From positions 10,438,546 through 10,502,545 of the forward strand of contig NC_035169.2 of assembly GCF_001659605.2 (NCBI RefSeq): a stretch of 64,000 nt of DNA. Reading direction: 5' to 3'. A program made the translations under genes and the position numbers. The stretch is from Manihot esculenta (Eukaryota > Streptophyta > Magnoliopsida > Malpighiales > Euphorbiaceae). The notes below the pieces were generated by a model. The model had not been told where the DNA came from, did no database searches, and saw only the letters and a program-made list of their open reading frames with translations. Below, in pieces: positions 47,296 to 59,090 of the stretch (the stretch's first letter is position 1; the number at the start of each line of letters is the position of its first letter).

Positions 47296-47331
47296 AAAAA
47301 AAAAAAAAAAAAAAAAAAAAAAGAGAGAGAG
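47296..47331. repeat. poly(A) and GA microsatellite
   Basis: About 27 A bases are followed by GAGAGAGAGAG, directly beside the end of the deleted Ty3 element. The 3' UTR and flank of RABC2A occupy 46855-47295. Confidence 0.85.
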
Positions 47332-47339
47332 AAGGTTCC

Positions 47340-47470
47340 TGTTGCGGGCAGAATGCTACCCCAATTAAAACACCCGTACGACACTAGTAAACTCACCTCA
47401 AGCTTGAGAATACTAGTTAGCCTCCCCTCCTGAATGCCAACTTAGACAATAAAAATGTGTGTTGAAGCAA
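47340..47470 (-). repeat. 3' LTR remnant, terminal ~130 bp only
   Basis: It matches 49017-49150 closely, for example through CACTAGTAAACTCACC and CAAGCTTGAGAATACTAG. It then breaks off at GTTGAAGCAA, where the gag frame begins. Confidence 0.8.
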
Positions 47471-48762
47471 CTTAGAAAGCCTTTCACATAGCCCTTTGAT
47501 TTTCTTGCCCAACACCTTGGCTTTCACATAAACTCGTCCCTTGAAAAAGTCCTTCTTAGACTCAATGGTAGGTAGGAGACCCATTGAAGCAACTTTAATT
47601 TGCTCTTTCTCCTTATTCTCCATCTTATTGATCAAGGCAACCAATGCATTCCACTTTGGGCAGTTGAAAGCTCTATGAGGTCCATCGCAAATGAAACATT
47701 TGATCGGTGGTCTAGGAGAATCACCCATTTTCTCCTTGCCCTTGTCCACCGCGGCTTGTCCCTTTTGGCCTCATTACTTTTGGCAGTCTCCCCATCACCA
47801 TGCCTTGAGTCCTTGTGGTGCCTTAGGCTATCCCCTTCACTATCACCCTTGAAGCTCTTCCTTTGGAACTCAATCAAGGACTCAGCAGCTGCCATTGCAG
47901 AGGCGAGATCTTGCACCCCTCGCCTTTGCAACTCCAACTTGGCCCAGCCATTTAGGCCATCAAGGAAGCAAAATAGTGCATCTTTCTCCCCTATATTCGG
48001 AATCTCCAACAACAACTCAGAGAACTCCTTCACATACTCTCAGATATGCCCCTCTCTATGTTGAAGACGCCTCAGCTTGGCCCTTGCCTCACTTTCGGCA
48101 TTTTCCGGATAAAATTGCCTCTTTAACTCCCTAACAAAGTCATCCCAAGTGGAGATGGTGCAGGTCCCTCTTTTGACATCCTCACACCTCCTTCTCCACC
48201 ATACCATGGCTATGTCACTTAAGTAGAGAGGTACATTGCGAATTTTCGCCTCATCTTCGAGGATCCCCACAGCCTCGAAATACCTCTCCATAGTCCATAA
48301 GAAATTATCTATCTCCCTAGCACTACGCTCACCACTATAAAGCTTAGGCTTGGGAGCATCATACCTTATGTTGGTAGCAACCCCACTTGTGCTTGCACCC
48401 CTACCGCTCGCCACCGCGGTCTTGCACAAGTTTAGCTCCACATCAAGCTGGTCCACCTTCTCTCGCAATCGACGTAGGGTTCTCTCCAACTTGTCCCCCC
48501 TTTTGGACACCAAGTCCACTGCCACATTCAAGGCTCCTTGCATTTCATCCATTAGCTTATCCACGTCCCCCTTGGACTCGAGCTCAGAAATGCGAAGGTC
48601 CATGTCCTCACACTTCTCCCTATGCTAGGACATAGTGGCTTCCAACCTCGCCAGCCTTTCCTCCAATGCGGCAAGCATATCGTGGGACTTCTCCCTACTC
48701 CCCCTCCCTTCCCTTAGAGGTTGCGAACTGGTGGTAGTCTCCATACCACTGCTGCCAGACAT
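47465..48762 (-). pseudogene. Ty3 gag with zinc knuckle, broken
   Basis: The frame starts near the Met at 48762 (MSGSSGMETTTS). It contains a coiled-coil-like N-terminal helix, then the gag core (NFLWTMERYFEAVGI near 48315-48270, MVWWRRRCED, WDDFVRELKRQFYP) and the KLELQRRG segment. A CCHC knuckle CFICDGPHRAFNC lies near 47700-47660. Breaks are a TAG at 48625-48627, a TGA at 48040-48042 and a frameshift near 47750. After the knuckle a short linker runs into LTR sequence, with no protease. Confidence 0.8.
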
Positions 48763-49016
48763 TCTTGACACTTGTATAACGAACAGCGCTTTCCCCTCTT
48801 GCACGAACTCGCTAGCACGACCCTTCATCAAGAATGCTATTCACCAAACAGCTTGCAAATCTTCACCAAAGACCCCTCACTTTGGTGGAGATGATTCCCA
48901 CTTCACCCAACCAAGAGTGTCTTCCCAACGGCTACTTTGACACCAAACTTCACTTCCCCAAAGAGAAGCTCATAGCAGGAATAGGCTGAATTTGCACAAT
49001 TGGCTCTAATACCAAC

Positions 49017-50189
49017 TGTCACGGGCAGAATGCTTTATCCCAATTAAAGCACCCGTGCGGCACTAGTAAACTCACCCCAAGCTTGAGAATACTAGTCAAC
49101 CTCCCCTCTTGAATGCCAACTTAGGCAATAAAGATGTGCGTTGCAGAAGCTAAACAAGAACAAGCTAAAGAGTTGGCAAACAATAGCCAAAACACTCTAT
49201 TAAATATGTTGTGGGAATACAAAACCAAGCTAAGTACAAGTGCCCTTAAACTCTCACACAAGAATGCCTCACAAGTTTACAAGAGTTCACTCAAAGGTAG
49301 CTCTCAAGAATGACTCTCAAATGTGCTCTCCAAGTTGCTGGACAAATGCCCCGGCACTTCTATTTATAGGCTGTCCACCTCCTCAATTTGTGATGGAAAT
49401 GCCTTCTCAAATATGTGGCCAGAATTTCCCTTCTAGAAGTTTTAGGGACTAAATTATAATTTCACACCCCTAGGAGAATTCTGGATCTATTGGCCAGTCA
49501 ACTCGTGGGACCCTTGCTGCTAGTGAAAAACCTGCTGCCCCTACAGGTTTCTGGAAGCTTCTAGGTTATTCCTGCCTGTTCTAGGCGCTACTGGTCTATT
49601 TTAGTGCCTTCTGAAATTTTCGTAGGCCAACCAGAGTGTCCTGAAATTTTCATTGGCCAACTAGATCTTCTTGGCAGCTTCCCACATGCCCCAGATGCTT
49701 CTGGAAGCTTTCCGCGCCTTCCAGCATGTCCCAGTGCCTTCCTGTCGCTGGCAGACTCAAACCTCACGCTGCACAACTCCGTAGGCCAACCAGTGTCATA
49801 GGCCTACCAGCGATTGCCCTGCAGTGATCCTCGCGCGTCCTGCAAGTTGTGCCCCTGTTGCGCGCCCCGCAGCGCCCCACGCCAATAGGCATCCTGCAAG
49901 CCCATTGCCGCAGCGCCCTGCGTCCCCTGCGCATCCTGCAGCTCCTGCACACCCCGCAGACCCAGTTGGCTCCCGTAGGCCTACCACGCCTCGCCAATTG
50001 CCTGTGTGCCAGTCTATTGTCCCCCGACGCTCATTGCTGGCAGAATTGGCCAATCCAGCAGCCCAACTGCTACTCTTCTCCACTGATTGATCCGTCCCTT
50101 TATTCTTTGGGCAATTTTGCTCCTTGGGTCTTTCAGCCACTCCCATAGGCCTACGACCACCCATCTTTGGGGAGCTCGTGGGAGTGTCA
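49017..50189 (-). repeat. 5' LTR of the deleted Ty3 element
   Basis: About 1173 bp long. On the minus strand TATAAATA (49368-49361) is a good TATA box. The U3 part (49560-50150) is GC-rich, with repeated TAGGCCTAC and GGCCAACCAG-type words on the plus strand. The high-coordinate boundary rests on TGACACTCCC matching a TG start and is uncertain. Confidence 0.65.
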
Positions 50190-52135
50190 CCTTTAGTAAG
50201 TGACATAGAGAAGGCGAAAGCGAGAAAGGTTCTTTTTGTCGACTGGTGGGGAGAGGCATTGGTCTTCAGTGGCTCTTCTCCGACGGGTGATGTATAGTTT
50301 TCTTTGTTTGTGCATTTTCCATTTGGGTGCTTGGGATTTCAGTTGGTTTCGGATGGAAGTGGGTTAGATTTTTGTTGTTTGTTCGTTGTGAGCCGTTTAT
50401 GCATATCGTGAGGACTCTTGTTAGTTGGCGTTGATAACTGGGATCGCGTCGATGTGTCTAGTGAATACCGCTCCTTTCGGGTTTGCCAAACCTCGGGTTG
50501 GTTCTATTGGCTTTGACTGGTGGTGCACTTCTTGTTTTTGTGTCTTGTCTCTAGCTTTGATTTTCACTTGGCTTGTATATTGTTTTTATTTGCTGAGTTG
50601 ATCTGTGGTGCTCATTTTGTGTTGTGTTTCGTCTTTTCTATTTTTTTTGTGGAGGTGATGTCGGTGTTAAGCGATTTTTTATGGTTTTTCAATGCTTTCA
50701 ATAAGGTTGCACTGGAGTTGGGGTTGTAGACTGTAGTTTTGTGGATTGGGCTTTCTTAGACTTTGACGTTGGGTTGTTTTTGGATTGAAGATTGTGGTTT
50801 GATATCTGGATTGAACTATCTCTTGTCAGACTTATTTTTCTTTTGATCCAATAAATTTTAAATGCAATTTATTTTGTATGGTAAAATAAAAAGTGAGAAT
50901 GCTTGTATTTAACTATATGTGTTAATAGATATCATTGTCGATTTGGATTCAATTTTGGACCAAACATATAGTTTATAGAGTTTCACAAGCTAATATCAAT
51001 TTAAAATAGTTTCGAACTAAATCGATTTAAATTTAAAAATGGTTTTAATTTAATTTTAATTTGATGCGATCCCATATAGAATTTTTTTTTCAAATTGTAA
51101 CAATATTGATATTTTGTACATTAGAATGTATAAATTTATGAGACTTAGTTTTATAAAAAATAATTTATTCAGATTCTATAAAAAAAAAATCAGAGCAATT
51201 AATATAAATTTATTATTTCTTTAATCAGGCTAGTGGTAAGTTGGTATTGGCTCCGGTTCAAAGAAGAAAAACCCGTAATTAGTCCCATAATAAATGGTTT
51301 TAGTCATTCATGAAATAGAACCATTAAATCGATTTTATACTTGAATTTGACCGGTTTAAATTACATCATGACTATATGAAGAAAAGGTACAAAAGAAATA
51401 TTATGGAGAATTTAGGAAACAATTTTTAAATGACCATTGAACTAATTTCCAACCTTTTGAAGTTATTGACAAGTGAATCAGACTAGTAGGCCAGCTAATG
51501 TAGACATGATTCCCGTACGAGGTAATCATACGCTATGAACACATTTCATGATGTTGAAACTCGAATGTTTCATGATGAACTATGAGCTGTGTTGAAATTG
51601 GAACGTTCCACAATGTATTATGAGCTGTGATGATAATACTTTATGCTATTTAATTTGTCAATTATTATTATTTTTTTTTAAAATAGGGGTTGGGGGAGTA
51701 GAACCTTAGACCTCTCAAAGTTACAAAAATGCACTTTCCACCAGACTAAGTTTCGAAGTGCTTGTCAATTATTATTTATCATTTGAATTTTACTAAATAA
51801 AAAATATAACGCATTAAAAAAAAAATAATCCGGTAAAAATACAATATTCAATTTTACATCATTCGATTATTTACAATTAGGATATTTATAACTAAATTTT
51901 TGCAATATCAGTAAAATTTAAAACCAATTACTAGTTTAAAAATAAATGACATTTGGATTTAAGTTATCTGGGAATCGCTAAGTGACTTATGAACTTCATT
52001 AGAAATGTGTAAATTTGGATTTAAGTTATCTAGGATTTGCTGTGTAAACATCATTTTATATGCTCTCTTTATTTAAATTTAATTTAATTCACATGCACTT
52101 ATTCCCACCATAATGTTAACATTTATCCATTGTGA
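50190..52135. other. intergenic stretch, no supported gene
   Basis: The block 50190-50870 is relatively GT-rich on the plus strand and ends with an AATAAA-like signal (CCAATAAATTTT near 50850), but no frame has a recognisable product. The remainder is AT-rich. At about 51685-51765 a stretch with GTAGAACCTTAGACCTCTC and CACCAGACTAAG resembles a decayed tRNA-like or SINE box-B region read in reverse. The match is weak. Confidence 0.4.
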
Positions 52136-52137
52136 AT

Positions 52138-52405
52138 TCAGGAGTCTAAAAGGGCTGCAAGTAAAGAAGTAAGAATGGCTTTAGCGAAAAAGCTTGGACT
52201 TCTGTTTGTTGAACATAGTGCCAAAAAATAAAGAAAATGGGCAATAGTTTCAAAGAATTAGCACGCCATGTACTCTTACCACTCCCCAACCTTCAAAAGT
52301 GCAGGATCAGAAGCAACAGCACTTGAACCACCAAAAGTGGAGCTTAAACCAGCTGATGAACCATCACAACCAGGAACACCGACAATCAAAGGCTGTTGGG
52401 GCTAA
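52138..52405 (+). pseudogene. RABC2-like exon 5 relic
   Basis: From GAATTCAGGAGTCTAAAAGG at 52134 the sequence follows RABC2A exon 5, including the intron acceptor. It reads ESKRAASKEVRMALAKKLG, then FVEHSAKK and a TAA, aligning with the GTPase ESEGVVSKEEGMGLAKEHG and FLECSAK. The exon end and the first bases of the next intron (ATGTACTCTTACC against AAGGTACTCTTTACT) are also similar. The copy is therefore genomic, not a processed retrocopy. It is substituted and stopped. Downstream, a frame from about 52300 to 52405 ends GTPTIKGCWG with a stop, but I could not relate it to RABC2A exon 6. Confidence 0.65.
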
Positions 52406-52746
52406 AATACTTCCACGCACCACCACAGCCAAAGGGCAGTGTGCGTCTAGTATCAAGAAACAAGAATGCTAATAGCTTGTGCAAATTAATGACTTTGTTT
52501 TTCTCCTTCAGCTAAAACAGGATAATAATAATAATAAATAAATAATTACAATAGAATTATGAAATCTTTAATCAAGTAACCTCTAATCTCTATTTTCCAT
52601 CTGGGTGAATCCCTTAACAAAAGGTTTTTGTTTCTGCAATGTTGTCTAACTACATATGCCAACAAAATTACCAGCTACGAGCCATGCTGAAAAACCAAGA
52701 TAAGGTAAAGCCTCCTCTTTTATCCAAGGGAGCATTTGGTCACAGC

Positions 52747-55700
52747 CTACTGGCATGAAACGGCACTAGCAGCAGATTCCAAAATCCTCTTAGCTTCCGA
52801 GTTGGGGTCTGGTAGCTCACTTGGGTTCTGCAAAAGCAAACTGATTAATGACATGCAAGGCAAAGAGGTATCATTGTCAAAACCATTTAAGATGAAGCTA
52901 ACCTTTCCGTATATGTTCGTTTTTGTTGTAGAAGCACCAGCAGCCAGCAGCAATCTTATAACATCTGCATGTTCACCTCTCGCCGCATGGTGAAGAGGCT
53001 GCCAAAGTAAATGGAGTCAAATGTTAAGCACAACTAATCCCTCGCTTTGTTTAAATCAACATATGTACTATGCCCCTCCCCAAATAAAAACCAAAAGTAA
53101 AATAGCTTTTAACAATACTCACGGTGTCACCATCAGAATCAACTGTTTCCAGCATCCTTCTCACCCGCACTGCACTATTAGCACTGTTCAACAACAGTTG
53201 GACTATTTCAGTAAAGCCTGTAGTAGGAACAACAAACTGAAAGATTAATTAAATTGAAGGATTTCATCTGAAAAATTTTTTTATTAAAATGCTAACAGTT
53301 GGAGATTGTTGCTCACCCCCGGCACATGCGTCATGCAAAGGTATTGCCCCATCTTCATCCTTTGCCTCCAAGTTTGCTCCCCTTTCCAGGAGAAGCTATA
53401 TTGAAAAATCATATTTAAATTACATGTTCTTTAGTATTAAAAAAGAAATAAAAACGAGGGCAGTAGAGGAGGATAGCACAGGGCAACTCACCAGGACACA
53501 TGGTAAATAACCATAGAGACAGACGAGATGAAGAGCTGTGTCTCCATCCTCTACTGGTTCATCAATGCTTCCGTTCAAGTTATCTGTGCATCAGAAAGAA
53601 AAGTGTTAGCAGACCCTTGTTAACATACAAGAGATTTACACATGGAGAAAGAAAACTATTGAACTGTAAGACCAAGTCAAAGTCACTAATGCAGTTGAGA
53701 AAAACTAGCTCCATATGCTATTAATACTCATGATATCCTACTTGCTAGTAGTGTTGTCTCCTATGTGTTGATGGTGCTATTAATAGTGCCGTTAGTGGTT
53801 AATAGTGCTATTAGTAGTGGTATTTGTATTTTGCTTTATTTTTTTTCCACTTTCCTTAGTTGTAGGAGGGTGATCCTCCATGTTCTGGTCATGCTAATAA
53901 TTTCCCTTATTTATAAGAAGAAGTTATCTCCTCTTTGTATTTAAATTCAGTTGAGATAATAAAGGAGACATGATTAATTTGCCAAAAGTTGTTGAGTACT
54001 TAACTCAAGAGATTTTCAAGTTCTCTCTTAACAAGCTTGTACAACCTTCATCGTAGGTTAAAAAAAAAACAACCACTTTCTTTTTCATCCATTGATCCAC
54101 TCGTCCCATAACTCAATCCCATTTCTAAGGACCCTAACAAAAAGCATCAACTAAAAGTGGAGAACTTTGAACACCCCATAGCGAAGAGTCAACCAGCAGC
54201 TAACAAGAAAACATTTGTTCTCAGAGAGTTCTTATTTCTCCAGTTAACAAGATGAATTTTAAATGTACATAGAACCAAAAAAGTGATGACTGAGAAGATT
54301 TTTTTTATAACATGCAATTTCAGTCCTCCTGTCAAGTATCATTAAAGACCACCACCAAGTTATATTTACCAGCATACAGTATTCTATAGGAAAAAGAAGG
54401 CTGAATTATTTTAAAAAGCTCACCTTTTCAACCTTTTTCATTATAATCCAAAAATTCCAATTTTAGCATAATAGGCCAATTTCTCAAAATTTAAAGGAAT
54501 TTTATCCAGCTGTGGATGATCGTGCTCATGTGGCATGCCTAGGTGACATTTTCTGTTATCAAATGACCTATTGCACTGAAACTAAAACTATTAAAATTAA
54601 GTATTTTTTCCATAATATGGCCAGAAAAGAATATATGTGATCTCTCCTATGGTAATTTTACATAGAGTGGCTAAAGCCTAAAATATGCAACATCTTAGCT
54701 GCAGACTTCTATATTTTACAAGTTCAACAGAGCATATACAATAACCCTCTAAATCATTTGTTTCTTGTGAACACTATAATTAAATTACTAAAACATCATT
54801 TATTTAGCATTTTTCACAACTACATAGTCGGATAGTGAAGCCAGGGAGACATCTAGATTAAAATATATGAACTGTCACTTGACAAAACAAAGCTCACCTT
54901 GAAACTTCGAGCATGTTCAAGCTGACTATCCACTTTATTATTCAAATTCGAAAAGCTCACCTTGGAACTTCACTTTTTTTTTGTTCACCTTTGTCAAGGT
55001 CAACTTCAATATTGCCAATATGTAAGAACTAATCCTCATCTACTCTGTGGCACAACCAGACTCCTAATTACTGTCGTGTGGTTGTTATTTCATTCAACGG
55101 ATATACTTGCTTGTTTTCTAGCCACTATAAGATTGGCAAAACTATACTTCATAAAATATACTAAATTGCCAATTCAACTATTTTTGGCAGACATAAGCAC
55201 AGTATTAATATCAGGAAAAAGAAAAGTCAATTGTGGTTCAGCAAATCCCAACTAGTCATCTGCTACACAGTCCTACCTCAGCAACACATGGAACTAAAAA
55301 TTAAACCATATGAACGTCCAAAAAAAGAAAAAGAAAAACAAATTGCATTATCAAATATTTCAGTCTGCACTAGAACCCTAATAGAGAGAACTTTTCAGCT
55401 TCAGACTACTGAACATATCCTAATATTCACAAATCAGAATTAAGAAGGGTTCTAATCATTTAACCTAAACAAATAAAACAAGAAGAAGAATTCATAATAT
55501 CTAAAATAACACATAATTTGGTCTTATTCAGCCAAATTTACTTTGATGGCTATGAAACCTAGGGTTTTAGCTTCCACTTTCAACATGTCATGAAAAAATA
55601 ATTAGTTAATTAGGAAGAAAAGGAAGGTACAGAGTACAGACCCAGAGCTCGGCGAAGGGCGTTGACATCGCCGACTTGAACGGCGAGGGCAAGGTCATGG

Positions 55701-55810
55701 AGATGAGGAGGAATATCAGAATCAGGGACGATCAAACCGTCCTCTTCGAAGAGACCATTTTCTTCTTCGTTATCTTCTGAGTCTATTAGACGATCACGGT
55801 GCACGGCCAT
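52747..55810 (-). CDS. small ankyrin-repeat protein
   Basis: Six exons read 55810-55642, 53583-53492, 53395-53317, 53217-53123, 52998-52903 and 52827-52747, totalling 612 bp or 203 residues. They join in phase with GT-AG introns. The start chosen is MAVHRDRLID at 55810; an in-frame ATG at 55885 would add 25 residues. An acidic N-terminus (EDNEEENGLFEEDG) is followed by a helical segment. Three to four ankyrin repeats follow, with clear consensus pieces: DGDTALHLVCLYGYLPCV, LLLERGANLEAKDEDGAIPL (then HDAC), GFTEIVQLLL, and DGDTPLHHAARGEHADVIRL (then LLAAGA). A short tail ends AVSCQ. Such proteins are protein-interaction scaffolds; no enzymatic or membrane domain is visible, so the specific role is unknown. 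Intron 1 is about 2 kb and holds a possible solo LTR. Confidence 0.9.
53752..54137 (+). repeat. possible solo LTR in ankyrin-gene intron 1
   Basis: This stretch runs from TGTTGTCTCC to CCCTAACA. It has a TATA-like TTATTTATAAG near 53907, an ATAATAAAG signal near 53957, and clustered CT-rich words, as in small copia LTRs. No adjacent primer site, partner LTR or clear target duplication was found. Boundaries are guesses. Confidence 0.35.
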
Positions 55811-55910
55811 TGTCAACTCAAGTCTTCGAAACTCGAAGGGATTAGGGAGTGAGGAGTTTGGAGCTAGGGACGTAGACGGATACACGACCCGGGAAAATGA
55901 CGTTCCGAAC

Positions 55911-56899
55911 TCAATAGTTACAAATTAGATTTAAAATTTATCTTAAACCTCCACAATCATCTTCAAACTCAATTATTATTATTATTCAAATGAATCATTT
56001 AATTTTATATATTTTAATTAATATTTTTATTTTAAAAAATTATTATATTAAATAAATTTTTTAATTTTTTTAATTTTTAAATAATATTATATAATAATTA
56101 TAAATATTATTATAAAATATATTTTATATTAAATTAATTACTTATATAAAATCATCAAACAATGATTACACTGTATATAAAAACAAAACTCGAAAATCGT
56201 AATAATTTTTAGATTTAAATCTATCATAAACCTAATTATATATTATTTAATTATAATAAAGTTCAAGCGGATAGAGTATTTTTAAAGATAAAGAAGTCCA
56301 GGACAACAAGAACTGTGGCAAGTAGCAAGCTAGTTCATGACCCATGTAGGCCTAGCCACAATTTGGTTTGAAAGGTGAATTGGATAGAAATCAAACCGTA
56401 ATATAGTATTGAATCGGTTAATCGATTTTAGTTCCTCAACTAAACTGAACTTATCAGTTCCTATTAATAGTTCACTTTCATTTTAATTTAATTTTAAAAT
56501 TTTAAAATAAATTATTTAATAAAATTTTATTACTTAAAATTGATACATATATAAATTCATAATCAAACTCAAGTTCATTCTTTTTGTAAATAATAGTATT
56601 TTCATTTTAACATTTATTTATTTATAAAAAATAATTTATATTTAAAAAATATTTTTTATTGATTAAATTTTTTAAATGCTCTAAATATCAAAAAATATGA
56701 AAAATATTCATTAAAAAATACTTTTTATAAAATAAATGAAGATGTAATATTATTTTGTATTTTATATTATGCAAATATATAATTTTTTACAATTTACTTG
56801 TTTATTCAATTATCATTTTAATAATTTTAATATTTATTCATTTAAAAAAAATAATTTTAATATTTATATTTATTTCTTTATTTTTTATTTAATTTTATC
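55911..56899. other. AT-rich flank between the ankyrin gene and the Tat element
   Basis: No gene is supported. Around 56350-56500 lies another CGGTTAATCGATTTTAG-type AT-rich repeat patch, resembling but not clearly matching the families at 7425 and 42640. Confidence 0.5.
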
Positions 56900-57399
56900 T
56901 GATGATCGCTGGATTTCACTATCCCGGACCAAGGTCAGACCCACGATGACAACCCATAACCAGAAGGCTTCTAAGTCTCCCGCGTGAGCCAGATTCAGCC
57001 CGCTCAGTTTTAAGACCGGGCCCTATGTAGATTTCTCAATCAGGCCGGCCCTGCCTTTTCCGGCCCAATGAGCAGACCTCCTCTAAGCCTCTAAGCTCAG
57101 CCTTAATCTCATCTTCCAGCCCAGCCCGGAAGAAGGAAGGTGGCCAGCCTGATCCATCTGGTGGGACCATCCGCATGCGTGCTAGAGGAGAATTAAATGG
57201 CCGTTACGCATGAAGCAGAATATCTGATATTCTCGTACAACCGTATCAGGATGGCAGGGACAGATGGTCCAATGGCAGTAGAGCCATTACACGTCACTGA
57301 CAGACAGTGAAAAAGGATAAAAGGGAGAGGAACACTCTCCTCTCGTTTTAAGCTTACAGAACGCTTTGTAAACCCTATTTTCTGGATCTCAGATCATCA
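56900..57399 (+). repeat. Tat-lineage 5' LTR
   Basis: 500 bp, GC-richer than the flanks, with a TATA-like GATAAAAGG near 57317 and TG...CA ends. Confidence 0.75.
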
Positions 57400-57401
57400 A
57401 T

Positions 57402-57418
57402 TGGTGCCGTCTGTAGGA
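57402..57418 (+). promoter_or_regulatory. primer-binding site of the Tat-lineage element
   Basis: TGGTGCCGTCTGTAGGA begins two bases after the LTR. The first bases follow the general TGG...CC pattern of plant Ty3 primer sites, but I cannot name the tRNA with confidence. Confidence 0.55.
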
Positions 57419-57477
57419 ACGAAGGAGATCTTTTTATCGCCGGAGTTCCACTCTCACAATACCCACTAAGATCCACA

Positions 57478-59090
57478 ATGGCCAATCATAATGAAAACAA
57501 CCTTGTTAACACCTCCAATGACCTGAGCTCTGTCCAGGAGGGGCAACAGTTCTCTTTCTCCAGCCCCACAACCCCAAACAACCAAACACCAATCCCCTTC
57601 AACCCCTCGCCGAGCTTGACAGGGAATGCATCCGGAGCTGTCTTATCCAACCAGGACCTCCAAGTTATGGCCCTTCAACTACAAAACACCGCCCACTGGC
57701 TGGGGCAGATGATGCAACAGAGGGGCCTTAGCACCCCGATGAATGTGACGCCCGTAGTAAAAGAACCCCGAACCAATGAACCCCAGCCTACCTTCAACCA
57801 CCCCCAAGCTATCAGCCGAGAAACCGAAGAAGGGGGGCGAAGAGCAGGAGGAGAAGAAGAACCGGAGGCTAGAGTTCATGGAAGAAGGGTGAGGGAGCTG
57901 ATAGAGAACGACGAGGCAGACAGTTATTCTGCCGAAACAACCAAAAGAATGGGAAGTGAAGCTGGGGAGGAAGAATACCGTCTGGAGAAAAGACCCAGAT
58001 AGGAGGAAGAAAGTGTAGATCAAAAGCTGCAGAAACTGAGAGAACAGCTCTTAGCTGAACTGGGAGCGAAGGATCCCAACCAAGCCCTCTTGCCCACCTC
58101 TTCACCTTTCTCGAAGTGGGTGTAGCAAGAGATCGTCCCCAAAAAGTTTATGATGCCACCCATGGCGGCTTACGACGGAGCGGAAAACCCGAAGGAGCGG
58201 AAAACCCGAAGGAGCACGTCTTGAACTATAAGTCTTTCATGGAGTTGCAGACTTTATCAGATGCCTTGATGTGCAAGGTATTTCCAACGACCCTCTCAGG
58301 ACCAGCACGGGCATGGTTTAACAGTCTAGAGGCGGGAAGTATCAGGAGCTTTGGAGATTTAGCCAACGCCTTCGTCAGCCGGTTCATAGCCAGAGTCCCA
58401 GCTGACAGGAAGACCAATTATCTAGAGACGGTCAGGCAGAAAAGGGACGAATCATTAAGGGAGTATGTTACCCGTTTTAATACGGAAGCCTTACAGATCC
58501 CCGAGCTGGATGAGGGGAGAGCGGTGGAGGCCATGCAGAAGGGGACGACCTCCCCCGAGTTTTTTGGCTTGTTAAGCAGAAAGCCCCCCACCACGCTGGC
58601 AGAGTTGATGAAGAGGGCAGAGAAATATATAAGGCAAGATGACGCCTTAATGACGAGTAGATTCGCCAAGGGGGCGAAAGACAGAGGAAAAGCCCCCGAA
58701 GAAAGGAGATCGGAGAGGCATGAGAAGAAGCAGGGCAAGAAACCTGAGCCCTACAGGCAGCCCTGGGACCGGAGAGACCAAAGACCTTTCCCTCCTCGGG
58801 TTCCAGAACAAAAGCCATTTCCTCCGCGTATACCGAAGAACCTCACCCCGCTCAATGCGTCCAGAGCCTAGGTGCTCATGGCAGTTCAGGATAAGGAGTT
58901 CCTACAATGGCCCAGGTCTATGAGGGCAGAAGCAGACCAGCGAAATCCTGACAAGTATTGTCAGTATCATCGCACTCATGGCCATGACACCAATAATTGC
59001 TACCAGCTGATTAGTGAGATCGAAAGGCTGATCAAGAGGGGACACCTCAGGAACTTTGTGAAGAAGCCGGAGGGGCAGAGGCCTCAGCCG
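57478..59090 (+). pseudogene. Tat-lineage gag, broken
   Basis: The frame starts at the ATG at 57478 (MANHNENNLV) and is interrupted by TAG at 58000-58002 and TAG at 58123-58125. A direct duplication of the 17-mer GGAGCGGAAAACCCGAA near 58177-58210 then shifts the frame. The gag core follows in the new frame: LMCKVFPTTLSGPARAWFNS, then FVSRFIARVPADRKTNYL and LREYVTRFNTEALQI. A TAG lies at 58869-58871. A CCHH-like piece YCQYHRTHGHDTNNCYQL lies near 58955-59010. Basic composition rises towards the end, as usual for gag. Confidence 0.8.

Larger units (their letters stand above)
47340..50189 (-). mobile_element. Ty3-type LTR retrotransposon with internal deletion (gag only)
   Basis: On the minus strand the order is 5' LTR (50189-49017), primer site TGGTATTAGAGCCA (49014-49001), a broken gag (48762 to about 47470), then directly the last ~130 bp of a 3' LTR (about 47470-47340). 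Protease, RT, RNase H, integrase and most of the 3' LTR are missing. The LTR ends are TGACACTCCC and CCCGTGACA. No target duplication could be matched (GTTCC on the left, CCTTT on the right), so the right boundary is less certain. The element lies between RABC2A and its exon-5 relic. Confidence 0.75.

Noticed and set aside
49764..50259. Several overlapping frames on both strands with Ala/Arg or Pro-rich translation
   Set aside because: They fall in the GC-rich U3 part of an LTR. Open frames on both strands are expected from base composition.
51685..51765. Possible tRNA-like or SINE sequence
   Set aside because: Only part of a box-B-like word is present. No box A, cloverleaf or tail could be drawn, so no RNA gene is called.
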